From Bacillota bacterium (GTDB lineage: Bacteria > Bacillota > Clostridia > Lachnospirales > Bianqueaceae), in assembly GCA_017474705.1 (NCBI GenBank), contig JAFVHC010000331.1, positions 1-8,345 on the forward strand: a DNA stretch of 8,345 nt, written 5' to 3'. How positions within the stretch are numbered: the stretch's first letter is position 1; the number at the start of each line of letters is the position of its first letter. Shown piece after piece: positions 1-6,345 of this stretch. The translations under genes and the position numbers were made by a program. Below the pieces are notes generated by a model. It was not told the origin of the DNA, did not search any database, and saw nothing but the letters and a program-made list of their open reading frames with translations.

Positions 1-1439
1 GCCATCTTGACGCCCAGCGTCGCCGCGACCTCGTAACCCATGCAGGAATAACCATATTCCGCATGATAGCCGCCGCGCTTGTCGGTGCGCCACATGCGCT
101 GCATGCAGCTGGGCAGAGAGCCGCCGGCCGTGATGACCGTTGCCTGCGGATCCACCACCTGATTCAGGATATACAATGCCGCCGTCTGCGTCAGCTCGCC
201 GCCGGTCAGCTGCACGAATTCGGGGATGGTACGCGGATCCCGCGCGGAGATGATGGGCTCGAAGTCCTCGCCGGTGTATCGGATGGCGCCAAGCCGCTCG
301 AACTCCTGATCCCAGGCGGCTTTGGCATCCTGCACCTCCGTGGTATAAGCGGATACATACGCTTTCTCGCGAAGGATCTGCGCCAGAGCCTCCAAGGTGG
401 CTTTAGCATCGCCCACCGCCTTCACAGCGTCCATTTTGTAGGCATGATAGCGGTTGTTGTTGATGGTCACGACCTTGGCCTCCGGATACAGCCACTTGGA
501 GCTGGTCGTGAAATCGGACAGCCTGGAGCCGACAGCGATGACACAGTCGGCCTGCGCCGCGATGGTGTTGGAAGCTGAAGTTCCGGTCACGCCGATGCCG
601 CCCAGGCAATACGGGTGGGAGGCTTTGCAGGCGCTCTTGCCGGCCTGGGTCTCACCGAAGGGGATGTGGAATTCCTCCGCGAACTGCTCCAGCGTCTCGC
701 CGGCACCACTGTATTTGACACCGCCGCCCACGATGATCAGCGGTTTCTTACTGGCAAAGATGACTTCCGCCACGTCTTCCAGTTCCTCCAAAGGCGCCAC
801 CGGACGGGTGATGCGGTGTACCCGCTTGCGGAAGAAATACGTCGGGAAATCAAAGGCTTCACCTTCCACATCCTGCGGCAGGGCGATGCAGCAGGCACCG
901 GTCTCCGCCGGATCGGTCAGGACGCGCATGGCATTGATCAGCGCCGTCATGATCTGCTCCGGACGGCTGACGCGGTCCCAGTACTTGCAGACCGGCTTGA
1001 ACGCGTCATTGGTGGAGACCGCCAGGCTGTCGGAACGCTCCAGCTGCTGCAGGACCGGGTCCGGCTGGCGGGAGGCAAAGGTATCTGCCGGGAAGACCAG
1101 CAGCGGGATGTTATTGACGGTAGCTGTCGCACAGGCAGTGACCATATTGGCAGCGCCTGGTCCGATGGAAGACGCACAGGCGATGATGCGCTTGCGGTCC
1201 GACTGCTTGGCAAAGGCGATGGCTGCATGGCACATGCCCTGCTCATTGCGTCCCTGCATGACGCGCAGCTGCCCCGGATCGGTATCCAGCGCTTCGCCCA
1301 GGCCTACGGCGATCCCGTGGCCGAAGATGGTGAAAAACCCTTCTACGAATTTAGTCTCCACGCCGTCCATCGCTACGTACTGGTTGTCCAGGAACCGCAC
1401 GATGGCCTGCGCGGTCGTCAAACGAATCGTATCTGTCAT
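1..1439 (-). CDS. iolD: 3D-(3,5/4)-trihydroxycyclohexane-1,2-dione hydrolase IolD, N-terminal 479 residues (3' end outside window)
   Basis: Cytoplasmic thiamine-diphosphate enzyme of myo-inositol breakdown that hydrolyses the ring of trihydroxycyclohexane-1,2-dione to 5-deoxy-glucuronate. The reading frame is open from ATG 1439 to base 1. It starts MTDTIRLTTAQAIVRFLDNQ and carries the family blocks FVEGFFTIFGHG (31-42), QGRNEQGMCHAA (62-73, with the likely ThDP-activating Glu66), GPGAANMV (93-100), PADTFASRQPDPVLQQ (117-132), QDVEGEA (189-195), GETQAGKSA (262-270) and YGYSCMGYE (462-470). These match Bacillus subtilis IolD closely from memory. The family is about 640 residues, so roughly a quarter is missing, including the GDG...N motif that binds the ThDP diphosphate through a metal ion. 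A TAAGGAG site 6 bases before the ATG supports the start. It follows iolC on the same strand after 63 bases, consistent with one transcript. Identification is secure; integrity of the C-terminus cannot be judged. Confidence 0.96.
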   Translation of the reverse strand, partial: MTDTIRLTTAQAIVRFLDNQYVAMDGVETKFVEGFFTIFGHGIAVGLGEALDTDPGQLRVMQGRNEQGMCHAAIAFAKQSDRKRIIACASSIGPGAANMVTACATATVNNIPLLVFPADTFASRQPDPVLQQLERSDSLAVSTNDAFKPVCKYWDRVSRPEQIMTALINAMRVLTDPAETGACCIALPQDVEGEAFDFPTYFFRKRVHRITRPVAPLEELEDVAEVIFASKKPLIIVGGGVKYSGAGETLEQFAEEFHIPFGETQAGKSACKASHPYCLGGIGVTGTSASNTIAAQADCVIAVGSRLSDFTTSSKWLYPEAKVVTINNNRYHAYKMDAVKAVGDAKATLEALAQILREKAYVSAYTTEVQDAKAAWDQEFERLGAIRYTGEDFEPIISARDPRTIPEFVQLTGGELTQTAALYILNQVVDPQATVITAGGSLPSCMQRMWRTDKRGGYHAEYGYSCMGYEVAATLGVKM

Positions 1440-1460
1440 AATATGCTCCTTACTCCTATG

Positions 1461-1479
1461 AAATCGCCGCTGGCGATTT
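1461..1479 (-). promoter_or_regulatory. Intercistronic hairpin between iolC and iolD
   Basis: A perfect inverted repeat, AAATCGCC-GCT-GGCGATTT, gives an 8-bp stem with a 3-base loop. It lies between the iolC stop (1503-1505) and the iolD Shine-Dalgarno site (1446-1452). It has no U tract, so it is not a standard terminator. It could be a processing or mRNA-stabilising hairpin, or could lower iolD translation relative to iolC. The function is inferred. Confidence 0.5.
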
Positions 1480-1502
1480 GGCATGTGGCTCTAAATCATC
1501 TT

Positions 1503-2543
1503 TTAGCAGTTGTTTGATGCCACATGTTCGCCATACAGTGCTTTTTCTTCTGCGATGAACGCCCTGACCTGCTCCGGATTTGGCAGATCGTCCGAACAGT
1601 TGTTGCTGCGTACCATCATGGATGCCTCAGCGGAACCGAATTCCAGGCAGTCCTGGATGTCCCAGCCCTGATACAGGCCGTACAGGAAGCCTGCACCATA
1701 GCCATCTCCACCGCCGAAGCCTTTCCGGGCCGTGACCGGGAAGGGTTTGATGGAGAACCGTTTACCATCACAGGTATAAGCTGTAGAGCCTTTCATACCA
1801 TGTTTGATCACCACGATCTTCGCGGATCGACTCTGCCAATAGGCAGCGCTTTCTTCGTCCGTCATGCCCGGCCGGATCAACCGCTCGGTCAGGTCGAACT
1901 CCTCCCGGGAACCCATGATGATGTCCGCCTCTTTGGCCACTGCTGCGTAGTAGATGGAGATCTCGTCCTGGTTCTTCCAATTGTAGGCGCGATAATCGAT
2001 ATCGAAGATCAACGGAGTATTGGTGCGTTTGGCCAGCATGGCCGCTTTGAGCGCAGCTTCGCGGGACGGGCTTTCCGCCAGCGAAGTACCGGAGATCAAC
2101 AGCGCTTTGGCACTGGCGATGTATTCCTCGTGCACGTCCTCCACCGAAAGCTTGAGGTCGGCCGCCTCGTTGCGGTACATGAGGATGCTGCTTTCCGTAG
2201 GTGACAGCATCTCCGTGAAGGTCAGGCCCAGTTTTTCACCACCTGTGCAACGTGTGATGCACGACGTGTCGATACCCTGTTTCTGGAAATACTCCGTGAC
2301 AAAATCACCAAAGGCATCGTCTGAAACCTTGCCGATGAAACCGGCTTTCATACCATGATGCGAGACGCCTACAGCGATGTTGGCCGGAGAACCGCCCACA
2401 AATTTTTCAAACATGTGGACCTGTTTCAATGGCTGGAATTCTTCTTTGACCTGGTCATTGTAGGCAGGATTGAAATCGATCGCGACGCGTCCCAGCAGGA
2501 TCAGGTCCAGCGGACGAGTGGGATCCAGCGATAAATAGTTCAT
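1503..2543 (-). CDS. iolC: 5-dehydro-2-deoxygluconokinase IolC (PfkB-family kinase)
   Basis: ATP-dependent cytoplasmic sugar kinase of myo-inositol catabolism. It phosphorylates 5-dehydro-2-deoxy-D-gluconate to the 6-phosphate, the substrate of the IolJ aldolase. The 346-residue protein has the ribokinase/PfkB fold: an N-terminal LILLGRVAIDFNP strand-turn (14-26), signature VGGSPANIAVG (49-59), the IolC-typical ILMYRNEAADL (120-130) and SGTSLAESPSREA (151-163), FDIDYRAYNW (180-189) and VVIKHGMKGS (244-253). The ATP-site signature is FGGGDGYGAGFLYGL (276-290), where Asp280 is the expected catalytic base. The family consensus is GAGD; here it is GGGD. Length is close to the usual 325-340. The start is set by AAAGGAG at 2553-2559, 9 bases from ATG. 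It is the promoter-proximal gene of the iolC-iolD operon, divergent from a LacI-type regulator. Identification rests on strong similarity to B. subtilis IolC recalled from memory. Confidence 0.95.
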   Translation of the reverse strand: MNYLSLDPTRPLDLILLGRVAIDFNPAYNDQVKEEFQPLKQVHMFEKFVGGSPANIAVGVSHHGMKAGFIGKVSDDAFGDFVTEYFQKQGIDTSCITRCTGGEKLGLTFTEMLSPTESSILMYRNEAADLKLSVEDVHEEYIASAKALLISGTSLAESPSREAALKAAMLAKRTNTPLIFDIDYRAYNWKNQDEISIYYAAVAKEADIIMGSREEFDLTERLIRPGMTDEESAAYWQSRSAKIVVIKHGMKGSTAYTCDGKRFSIKPFPVTARKGFGGGDGYGAGFLYGLYQGWDIQDCLEFGSAEASMMVRSNNCSDDLPNPEQVRAFIAEEKALYGEHVASNNC

Positions 2544-2556
2544 GGAGACACGCTCC
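2544..2556 (-). promoter_or_regulatory. Small hairpin covering the iolC Shine-Dalgarno site
   Basis: In the transcript GGAG-CGTGT-CTCC can pair (4 bp, 5-base loop), burying the AGGAG ribosome binding site just before the iolC ATG. The stem is short, so any effect on translation would be modest. It could be chance. Confidence 0.25.
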
Positions 2557-2571
2557 TTTACGTTTTTTCTT

Positions 2572-2600
2572 ATTATAACACAAGCTTCTTTTCTGTGAAA
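2572..2600 (-). promoter_or_regulatory. Extended -10 promoter for iolC-iolD
   Basis: On the minus strand TTTCAC (2595-2600) is followed after 17 bases by a perfect TATAAT (2572-2577) preceded by TGT, i.e. an extended -10 element. Transcription would start near 2565, giving a leader of about 22 bases before iolC. The weak -35 with a strong extended -10 fits a regulated housekeeping-sigma promoter. No start site has been measured. Confidence 0.75.
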
Positions 2601-2617
2601 TACGCGAAAAGCCGGCC

Positions 2618-2646
2618 TTGCAATTTTATTTTTCTTGAAGTAAAAT
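2618..2646 (+). promoter_or_regulatory. Promoter for the LacI-type regulator gene
   Basis: TTGCAA (2618-2623), a 17-base spacer, then TAAAAT (2641-2646) form a good housekeeping-sigma promoter on the plus strand. The predicted start is near 2653 with a 35-base leader to the regulator ATG. Its -10 box lies inside the inverted repeat 2638-2662, so the gene is probably autoregulated. Confidence 0.7.
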
Positions 2647-2662
2647 ACCCATAGTTTTACTT
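2638..2662. promoter_or_regulatory. Candidate operator: 8-9-8 perfect inverted repeat
   Basis: AAGTAAAA, a 9-base centre (TACCCATAG) and TTTTACTT make a perfect 8-base inverted repeat. It covers the -10 box and predicted start of the regulator promoter, which is the usual place for a repressor to block its own gene. It lies about 85 bases upstream of the predicted iolC start, so control of iolC would need looping, oligomerisation or a second site. The symmetry centre lacks the central CG common in LacI-family operators, which weakens the assignment to this regulator. Confidence 0.5.
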
Positions 2663-2687
2663 TGCATTTTTAGTCAGGAGGCAGTCT

Positions 2688-3665
2688 ATGGCTACGATCA
2701 AAGATATCGCGGAACGAGCAGGCGTTTCCATCGCCACCGTATCCCGCGTGCTGAATTACGATGAGACCCTGAGCGTGCAGGAGGAGACCCGCAGGCGCAT
2801 CTTCGAGGCAGCGGATGCACTCGAATACACCATGAAAGAAAAAAAGAAGCGCAAAAAGCGCCTGCTGATCGCTCTGCAGTCTACCTACACCGTGGATGAG
2901 GAACTGCAGGATCCCTACTATCTGACCCTGCGCATGGCAACGGAGCGTGCCCTTACAGATCAAGGCTTCCGCTTCTATGTCCTGATGCCCAACATGGCGC
3001 CGCAGCCTGGTACGGACGGGATCCTGGGGTTAGGCACTTTCACCCGAGAAGAAATGGATGCGCTGCTTAGTTTCGGACTGCCTCTGGTCCTGGCCGATCA
3101 TGCCGATCAGCCTATGGAATGTGACTACACCATCCATGATAAAGACTATCCCACAGCGATTGCATTGAAAATGCTTCATGACCTGGGGCATACGCGTATC
3201 GGCCTGATCGCCGAAGAAGCAGAGGATGATTTTTATGCCAACCCACGTCCACGCACGAGACTGGTCCGTATCCTGACCGGTTCTGATGCCTTTATACGCT
3301 ACGTCAAGGCCTTCACACCGGAAGAAGGATATGCCCAATTCATGGATCTGATGCAGCAGGATCTTAGGCCGACCGCTATCTTCGTTGGCAATGATTCTAT
3401 GGCCATCGGCTGCTACCAGGCAGCTGCCGCCCTGGGTCTGAAGATCCCGGAAGACGTCAGTCTGATCGGCTGCAACGATATTCCTGCGGCAAAATTCATG
3501 GTGCCGCCGTTGACGACCATCCATCTGCACACGGACTTCATGGGTCAGCAGGCTGTCGCCCTTCTTGCGGACCGCATCCTCAACAACCGCAAGATCCCCA
3601 TGATGGTCACGCTGCCGGGTGAACTGGTACTACGGGATTCCATTGCCGCACCGAAAGAGGGCTGA
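2688..3665 (+). CDS. LacI/GalR-family transcriptional regulator, probable regulator of the iol genes or of the neighbouring sugar enzyme
   Basis: DNA-binding regulator of 325 residues, the usual LacI-family length. The N-terminal helix-turn-helix TIKDIAERAGVSIATVSRVL (3-22) is followed by NYDETLSVQEETRRRIFEAAD (23-43), a subgroup pattern shared with EbgR-like regulators. A very basic linker (KEKKKRKKR, 50-58) replaces a typical hinge, then comes a periplasmic-binding-protein-like sensor domain: LGHTRIGLI (166-174), PTAIFVGNDSMAIG (228-241), PEDVSLIGCNDIPAAKF (254-270), PPLTTIHLH (273-281). The effector is likely a sugar or cyclitol, not identifiable from sequence. AGGAGG at 2676-2681, 6 bases before ATG, fixes the start. 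It is divergent from iolC-iolD and only 3 bases before the TIM-barrel gene, so it probably controls one or both. Regulator of iol is an inference from position; inositol regulators in other Bacillota are often DeoR-type IolR. Confidence 0.9.
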   Translation: MATIKDIAERAGVSIATVSRVLNYDETLSVQEETRRRIFEAADALEYTMKEKKKRKKRLLIALQSTYTVDEELQDPYYLTLRMATERALTDQGFRFYVLMPNMAPQPGTDGILGLGTFTREEMDALLSFGLPLVLADHADQPMECDYTIHDKDYPTAIALKMLHDLGHTRIGLIAEEAEDDFYANPRPRTRLVRILTGSDAFIRYVKAFTPEEGYAQFMDLMQQDLRPTAIFVGNDSMAIGCYQAAAALGLKIPEDVSLIGCNDIPAAKFMVPPLTTIHLHTDFMGQQAVALLADRILNNRKIPMMVTLPGELVLRDSIAAPKEG

Positions 3666-3668
3666 ACC

Positions 3669-4472
3669 ATGAAGATCTCTGTTTTCTATGCGCACGTACG
3701 CGAAGCTGCCGCTCAGGCCGCCTGCGACCCGAAGGATCTGCTGCCCGTCCTGACCGGCGCCGGCATCACCGGCCTGGAGATGGATCTGAACGAGTTGGGA
3801 GACCTGCCCGGAACCAAAGCTATGTTGGATGAAGCCGGCATGGAAGTCTCCAACATCTGCTGCATGTTCCGTTGGGAGAACGGTCCGGCCCCGGCTCGCA
3901 GCCAGGCGCTGCTCGAGGCAGCCGCTTATCTGGGCTGCCATAAGATCATGCCCATCCCCGGTTTCTTCCCGGAGGGCTGCGACCGCGAGGCTGTACTGGA
4001 ACAAATGGCCGCCTGCCTTGCGGAACTGTATGCTGATGCCGCCGCCGCAGGTCTGACCGTCTCATTGGAAGACTATGACAATGCCGCAAGCCCCATCGCC
4101 TCCGCCTCCGGCATGAAATGGTTCGCAGATCGCGTACCAGGCGTCGGTTTCACCTTTGACACCGGCAATTTCAACTATGTCGGAGAGGACGAACTGGAGG
4201 ACTTTGAGCTTCTGAAGGACCGCATCCTGCACATCCATTGCAAGGATCGGGCGGATCGCGCGCTGAACGGCGAAGCACCGCAGATCACAGTGGATGGGCG
4301 TAAGATCTATCCCTGCGCCTTCGGCAGCGGCTTCATCCGCACGGATGAGATCCTGGAGCGATTGAAAGCGATCGGTTATGACGACTATCTGACGATCGAA
4401 CACTACGGTGCCGCCGACCAGTTGAACACCATTCTGCAATCCGCAAGATACCTGCGCCGGGCACTGCAGTGA
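3669..4472 (+). CDS. Sugar phosphate isomerase/epimerase-like TIM-barrel protein (AP endonuclease 2 / xylose isomerase-like superfamily)
   Basis: A 267-residue protein of the xylose-isomerase-like TIM-barrel superfamily, which includes inosose dehydratase IolE, inosose isomerase IolI, and hydroxypyruvate and ketose epimerases. Visible metal-site positions are Glu134 in SLEDYD, Asp164 in FTFDTGNFNY (161-170), His190 in ILHIHCKDR (186-194) and Glu244 in YLTIEHYG (240-247). A glycine-rich FGSGFIRTDEIL (218-229) precedes the last strand, as in epimerases that act on phosphorylated or free sugars. No signal peptide is seen, so it is cytoplasmic. Its start lies 3 bases after the regulator stop with an AAGAGGG site inside the regulator's last codons, so the two are translationally linked. 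The substrate is unknown: an inosose, a keto-sugar or a sugar phosphate are all possible. It does not show the start I recall for B. subtilis IolE, so I give no symbol. Confidence 0.88.
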   Translation: MKISVFYAHVREAAAQAACDPKDLLPVLTGAGITGLEMDLNELGDLPGTKAMLDEAGMEVSNICCMFRWENGPAPARSQALLEAAAYLGCHKIMPIPGFFPEGCDREAVLEQMAACLAELYADAAAAGLTVSLEDYDNAASPIASASGMKWFADRVPGVGFTFDTGNFNYVGEDELEDFELLKDRILHIHCKDRADRALNGEAPQITVDGRKIYPCAFGSGFIRTDEILERLKAIGYDDYLTIEHYGAADQLNTILQSARYLRRALQ

Positions 4473-4487
4473 ATGAAACAGTGTAAC

Positions 4488-4532
4488 AAAAAACCGGACC
4501 ACAGCACACTATTGGCTATGGTCCGGTTTTTT
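4488..4532. terminator. Bidirectional rho-independent terminator between convergent genes
   Basis: AAAAAACCGGACCA (4488-4501) pairs perfectly with TGGTCCGGTTTTTT (4519-4532), 14 bp, and an inner AGC/GCT extends the stem after a mismatch. The T run 4527-4532 ends plus-strand transcripts of the TIM-barrel gene; the A run 4488-4493 gives a U tract for minus-strand transcripts of the hydrolase operon. The plus-strand T tract overlaps the hydrolase stop codon (4531-4533). Confidence 0.92.
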
Positions 4533-5484
4533 ATTTCTTGGAAAAGATCTTCTTCAGCCATCCGGCTGCCGCTTCAGGCCAGACGCGCACTTCTTCGTTC
4601 GGTTCCGCTTGGAAATCCGCATTGTCGAACCCTTCGGCAAAAGCTAAAAACTCCTTCGGTGCCTCCACGAGTCCTGCCTTCGCTGCCTCGATCGTGGCCA
4701 TCGTCGGTTCCAGAGTATAAGGCTCTCCCAAATCACCCGCTGCCCAGCGTTCATCTGCCAGGGAGTAGCCATGCTGCCCCTCACTGAAAATATGCAGTGC
4801 ATAGGGTACCTGGTTGGCCCGCAGCGCTTCTGCGAAATACAGGCTGTTCTCTACCGGCACCAGGTCATCCGTGACCGTATGCCAGAGGAAACAGGGCGTA
4901 GTGTCCGGCCGTACCTGGGTCTCCAAAGATGCATAATGCAGCGCTTCTTCCGAAGCATCTTTGCCCAGCAGGTTGTCGAAAGAGCCCCGATGCGCCTTCT
5001 CTCCGGAGGTGATGACCGGATAGCTCAGGATCGCGGCATCAGGGCGGTTGGAAACGTCCGGATACGCAGGATCCTCATAATCTGCGAAATGGACGCACAC
5101 ACTGGCACACAGATGGCCGCCGGCGGAGAAACCGACGATGGCGAGACGTTCCGGATCGATCTTGAACGTTTCCGCCTTGCTGCGGACGATGCGGATCGCC
5201 CGGGACAGATCCCTGGCCGGCTGATCCAGCAGCGGCTCTTTACCCAAAGGATTCACCGTATAGGTGACAACAAAAGCATTATATCCGAAGTCATAAAACT
5301 TTTCGGCAATGATGCCAGCTTCCGTTGGTGAAACAAATGCATAGGCCCCGCCCGGCACCACGACCATTGCCGGCCGGATCTCATCATCCTCATGCAGATA
5401 CGTCCGGAGATTCGGCTTGAATCCGAACGCCAGCGGATAGGAATACTCTTCCGGTTTCCAAAGATCGATACGTTCTGTGATCAT
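4531..5484 (-). CDS. Alpha/beta hydrolase, acetyl-esterase/BD-FAE type
   Basis: Probable serine carboxylesterase of 317 residues. With numbering from this start, the oxyanion-hole segment VVPGGAY is at 42-48, the nucleophile elbow GFSAGGH at 118-124 has Ser120, TDDLVP (205-210) has the acid Asp207, and GQHGYS (236-241) has His238. This is a complete triad in the order and spacing of bacterial acyl/xylan esterases and feruloyl-esterase-like hydrolases. No signal peptide is seen, so the substrate should be internal. About 60 residues follow the catalytic His before the closing WPEAAAGWLKKIF helix, longer than I expect for relatives. Two ATGs are adjacent (5487 and 5484); AAGGAGG at 5491-5497 is 3 bases from the first and 6 from the second, so I chose 5484. 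It lies 12 bases after the PIG-L-type gene in one operon. Substrate is not identifiable. Confidence 0.87.
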   Translation of the reverse strand: MITERIDLWKPEEYSYPLAFGFKPNLRTYLHEDDEIRPAMVVVPGGAYAFVSPTEAGIIAEKFYDFGYNAFVVTYTVNPLGKEPLLDQPARDLSRAIRIVRSKAETFKIDPERLAIVGFSAGGHLCASVCVHFADYEDPAYPDVSNRPDAAILSYPVITSGEKAHRGSFDNLLGKDASEEALHYASLETQVRPDTTPCFLWHTVTDDLVPVENSLYFAEALRANQVPYALHIFSEGQHGYSLADERWAAGDLGEPYTLEPTMATIEAAKAGLVEAPKEFLAFAEGFDNADFQAEPNEEVRVWPEAAAGWLKKIFSKK

Positions 5485-5490
5485 CATGAT

Positions 5491-5499
5491 CCTCCTTTA
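5491..5499 (-). promoter_or_regulatory. Shine-Dalgarno site overlapping the upstream stop codon
   Basis: On the minus strand TAAAGGAGG contains the TAA stop of the PIG-L-type gene (5497-5499) and the AAGGAGG site of the hydrolase. Ribosomes ending the first gene sit on the start site of the second, so translation is probably coupled. The site also favours the second of two tandem ATGs as the hydrolase start. Confidence 0.75.
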
Positions 5500-6276
5500 T
5501 AATTTCTCGGCTTCCGGCAGACAGTGCATATGGACCTGTGCCAGTACGCGGAATCCCTCCGCGGCCGGACTCAACGTCCTTATGCCAAAATCAGCTGCCC
5601 GCACCTTCAGATACAATTTCAATTGTTCAGAAGCCTCCGAACCTTTGGGATACTGGCTGGCGTGACAGTCGATGGCTTTCAACTGCCTTTGGATCTTATC
5701 CTTCGTTTTAACGAATCGATTGGGAGATACTGTCATGTAGAACGCCACCGCCTGCACCGGGATCCCGATCTCCTGCCCGCCCAGATAGCGTTTCATGATG
5801 CCGGGATACGGTGCCAGACAAGCCAGCATCTTGACCGCTTTGCCAACATTCAGGTGATCGACATGCGCCTCTGTTTTCACCTCCGGATCCGGTGCGAAAA
5901 CGATGTCCGGCTTTACGTTCTCCATGACCTGCGCGATCCCTTGCAGCAGGTCCTTCTTTTTATAATTGCCGCCGTCCTCCAGGTCAAGGAAGCGCACGTC
6001 CTTGACGCCAAGGACTTTTGCGGATCGGATGCATTCTTCGCGGCGCTTTGCTGCCAGCTGGTTGCCCTTCAGGCCACCAGCGAGCGCCTCTCCATACCTG
6101 CCGTCCGTGCAGATCAGAAAGATGACCTTCTTACCTTGCTCCGTCAACTGAGCGACGGTCGCACCGGCTCCGATCTCGATATCGTCCGCATGCGGTCCGA
6201 TAAAAAGATACGTCTGGAACGATTCCACTTTAGGCAGCGGAACGAATTTCTTGACTACAAAGCTTGTCAAGGACAT
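5497..6276 (-). CDS. PIG-L/LmbE-family deacetylase
   Basis: Probable zinc-dependent N-deacetylase of 259 residues. Members of the family remove acetyl from N-acetylglucosaminyl conjugates (PIG-L on GlcNAc-phosphatidylinositol, MshB on GlcNAc-inositol, BshB on GlcNAc-malate) or from chitin oligosaccharides and antibiotics. The zinc/catalytic motif is FIGPHADDIEIGAG (25-38) with His29, Asp31 and Asp32. The second motif, AHVDHLNVGKAV (137-148), supplies His141 and probably His138. Also seen are CTDGRYGE (56-63), RREECIRSAKVLGV (78-91), FLDLEDGG (96-103), PDIVFAPDP (123-131) and a C-terminal HASQYPKGSEA (205-215). An upstream ATG at 6333 would add 19 residues, but AGGAGG at 6285-6290, 8 bases before ATG 6276, marks the real start. 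First gene of a two-gene operon with the hydrolase. The substrate is unknown; an inositol- or sugar-linked acetamide is possible. Confidence 0.9.
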   Translation of the reverse strand: MSLTSFVVKKFVPLPKVESFQTYLFIGPHADDIEIGAGATVAQLTEQGKKVIFLICTDGRYGEALAGGLKGNQLAAKRREECIRSAKVLGVKDVRFLDLEDGGNYKKKDLLQGIAQVMENVKPDIVFAPDPEVKTEAHVDHLNVGKAVKMLACLAPYPGIMKRYLGGQEIGIPVQAVAFYMTVSPNRFVKTKDKIQRQLKAIDCHASQYPKGSEASEQLKLYLKVRAADFGIRTLSPAAEGFRVLAQVHMHCLPEAEKL

Positions 6277-6345
6277 GCCACTCTCCTCCTTTGCTGCGCT
6301 TCTGCAAACAAGCGATCTTCGAATAAAATGCAAATGCGCATCATC

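Noticed and set aside
454..1517. Long plus-strand open frames of 300 and 335 codons opposite iolD
   Set aside because: They lie antisense to a clearly recognisable IolD. They show no family motifs and no ribosome site, and they are expected as shadow frames of a GC-rich coding strand.
2591..2612. A catabolite-responsive (cre) site near the iolC -35
   Set aside because: TGAAATACGCGAAAAG has a central CG but does not keep the cre spacing or the right-hand CA, so the match is too poor.
3669..4472. Naming the TIM-barrel gene iolE or iolI
   Set aside because: The superfamily and metal ligands fit, but the N-terminus does not resemble IolE as I recall it and no subgroup-specific motif can be claimed without a search.
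6277..6333. Upstream ATG start for the deacetylase at 6333
   Set aside because: It would add 19 residues with no family match, overlies the leader near the predicted transcription start, and lacks a ribosome site, whereas ATG 6276 has AGGAGG 8 bases upstream.
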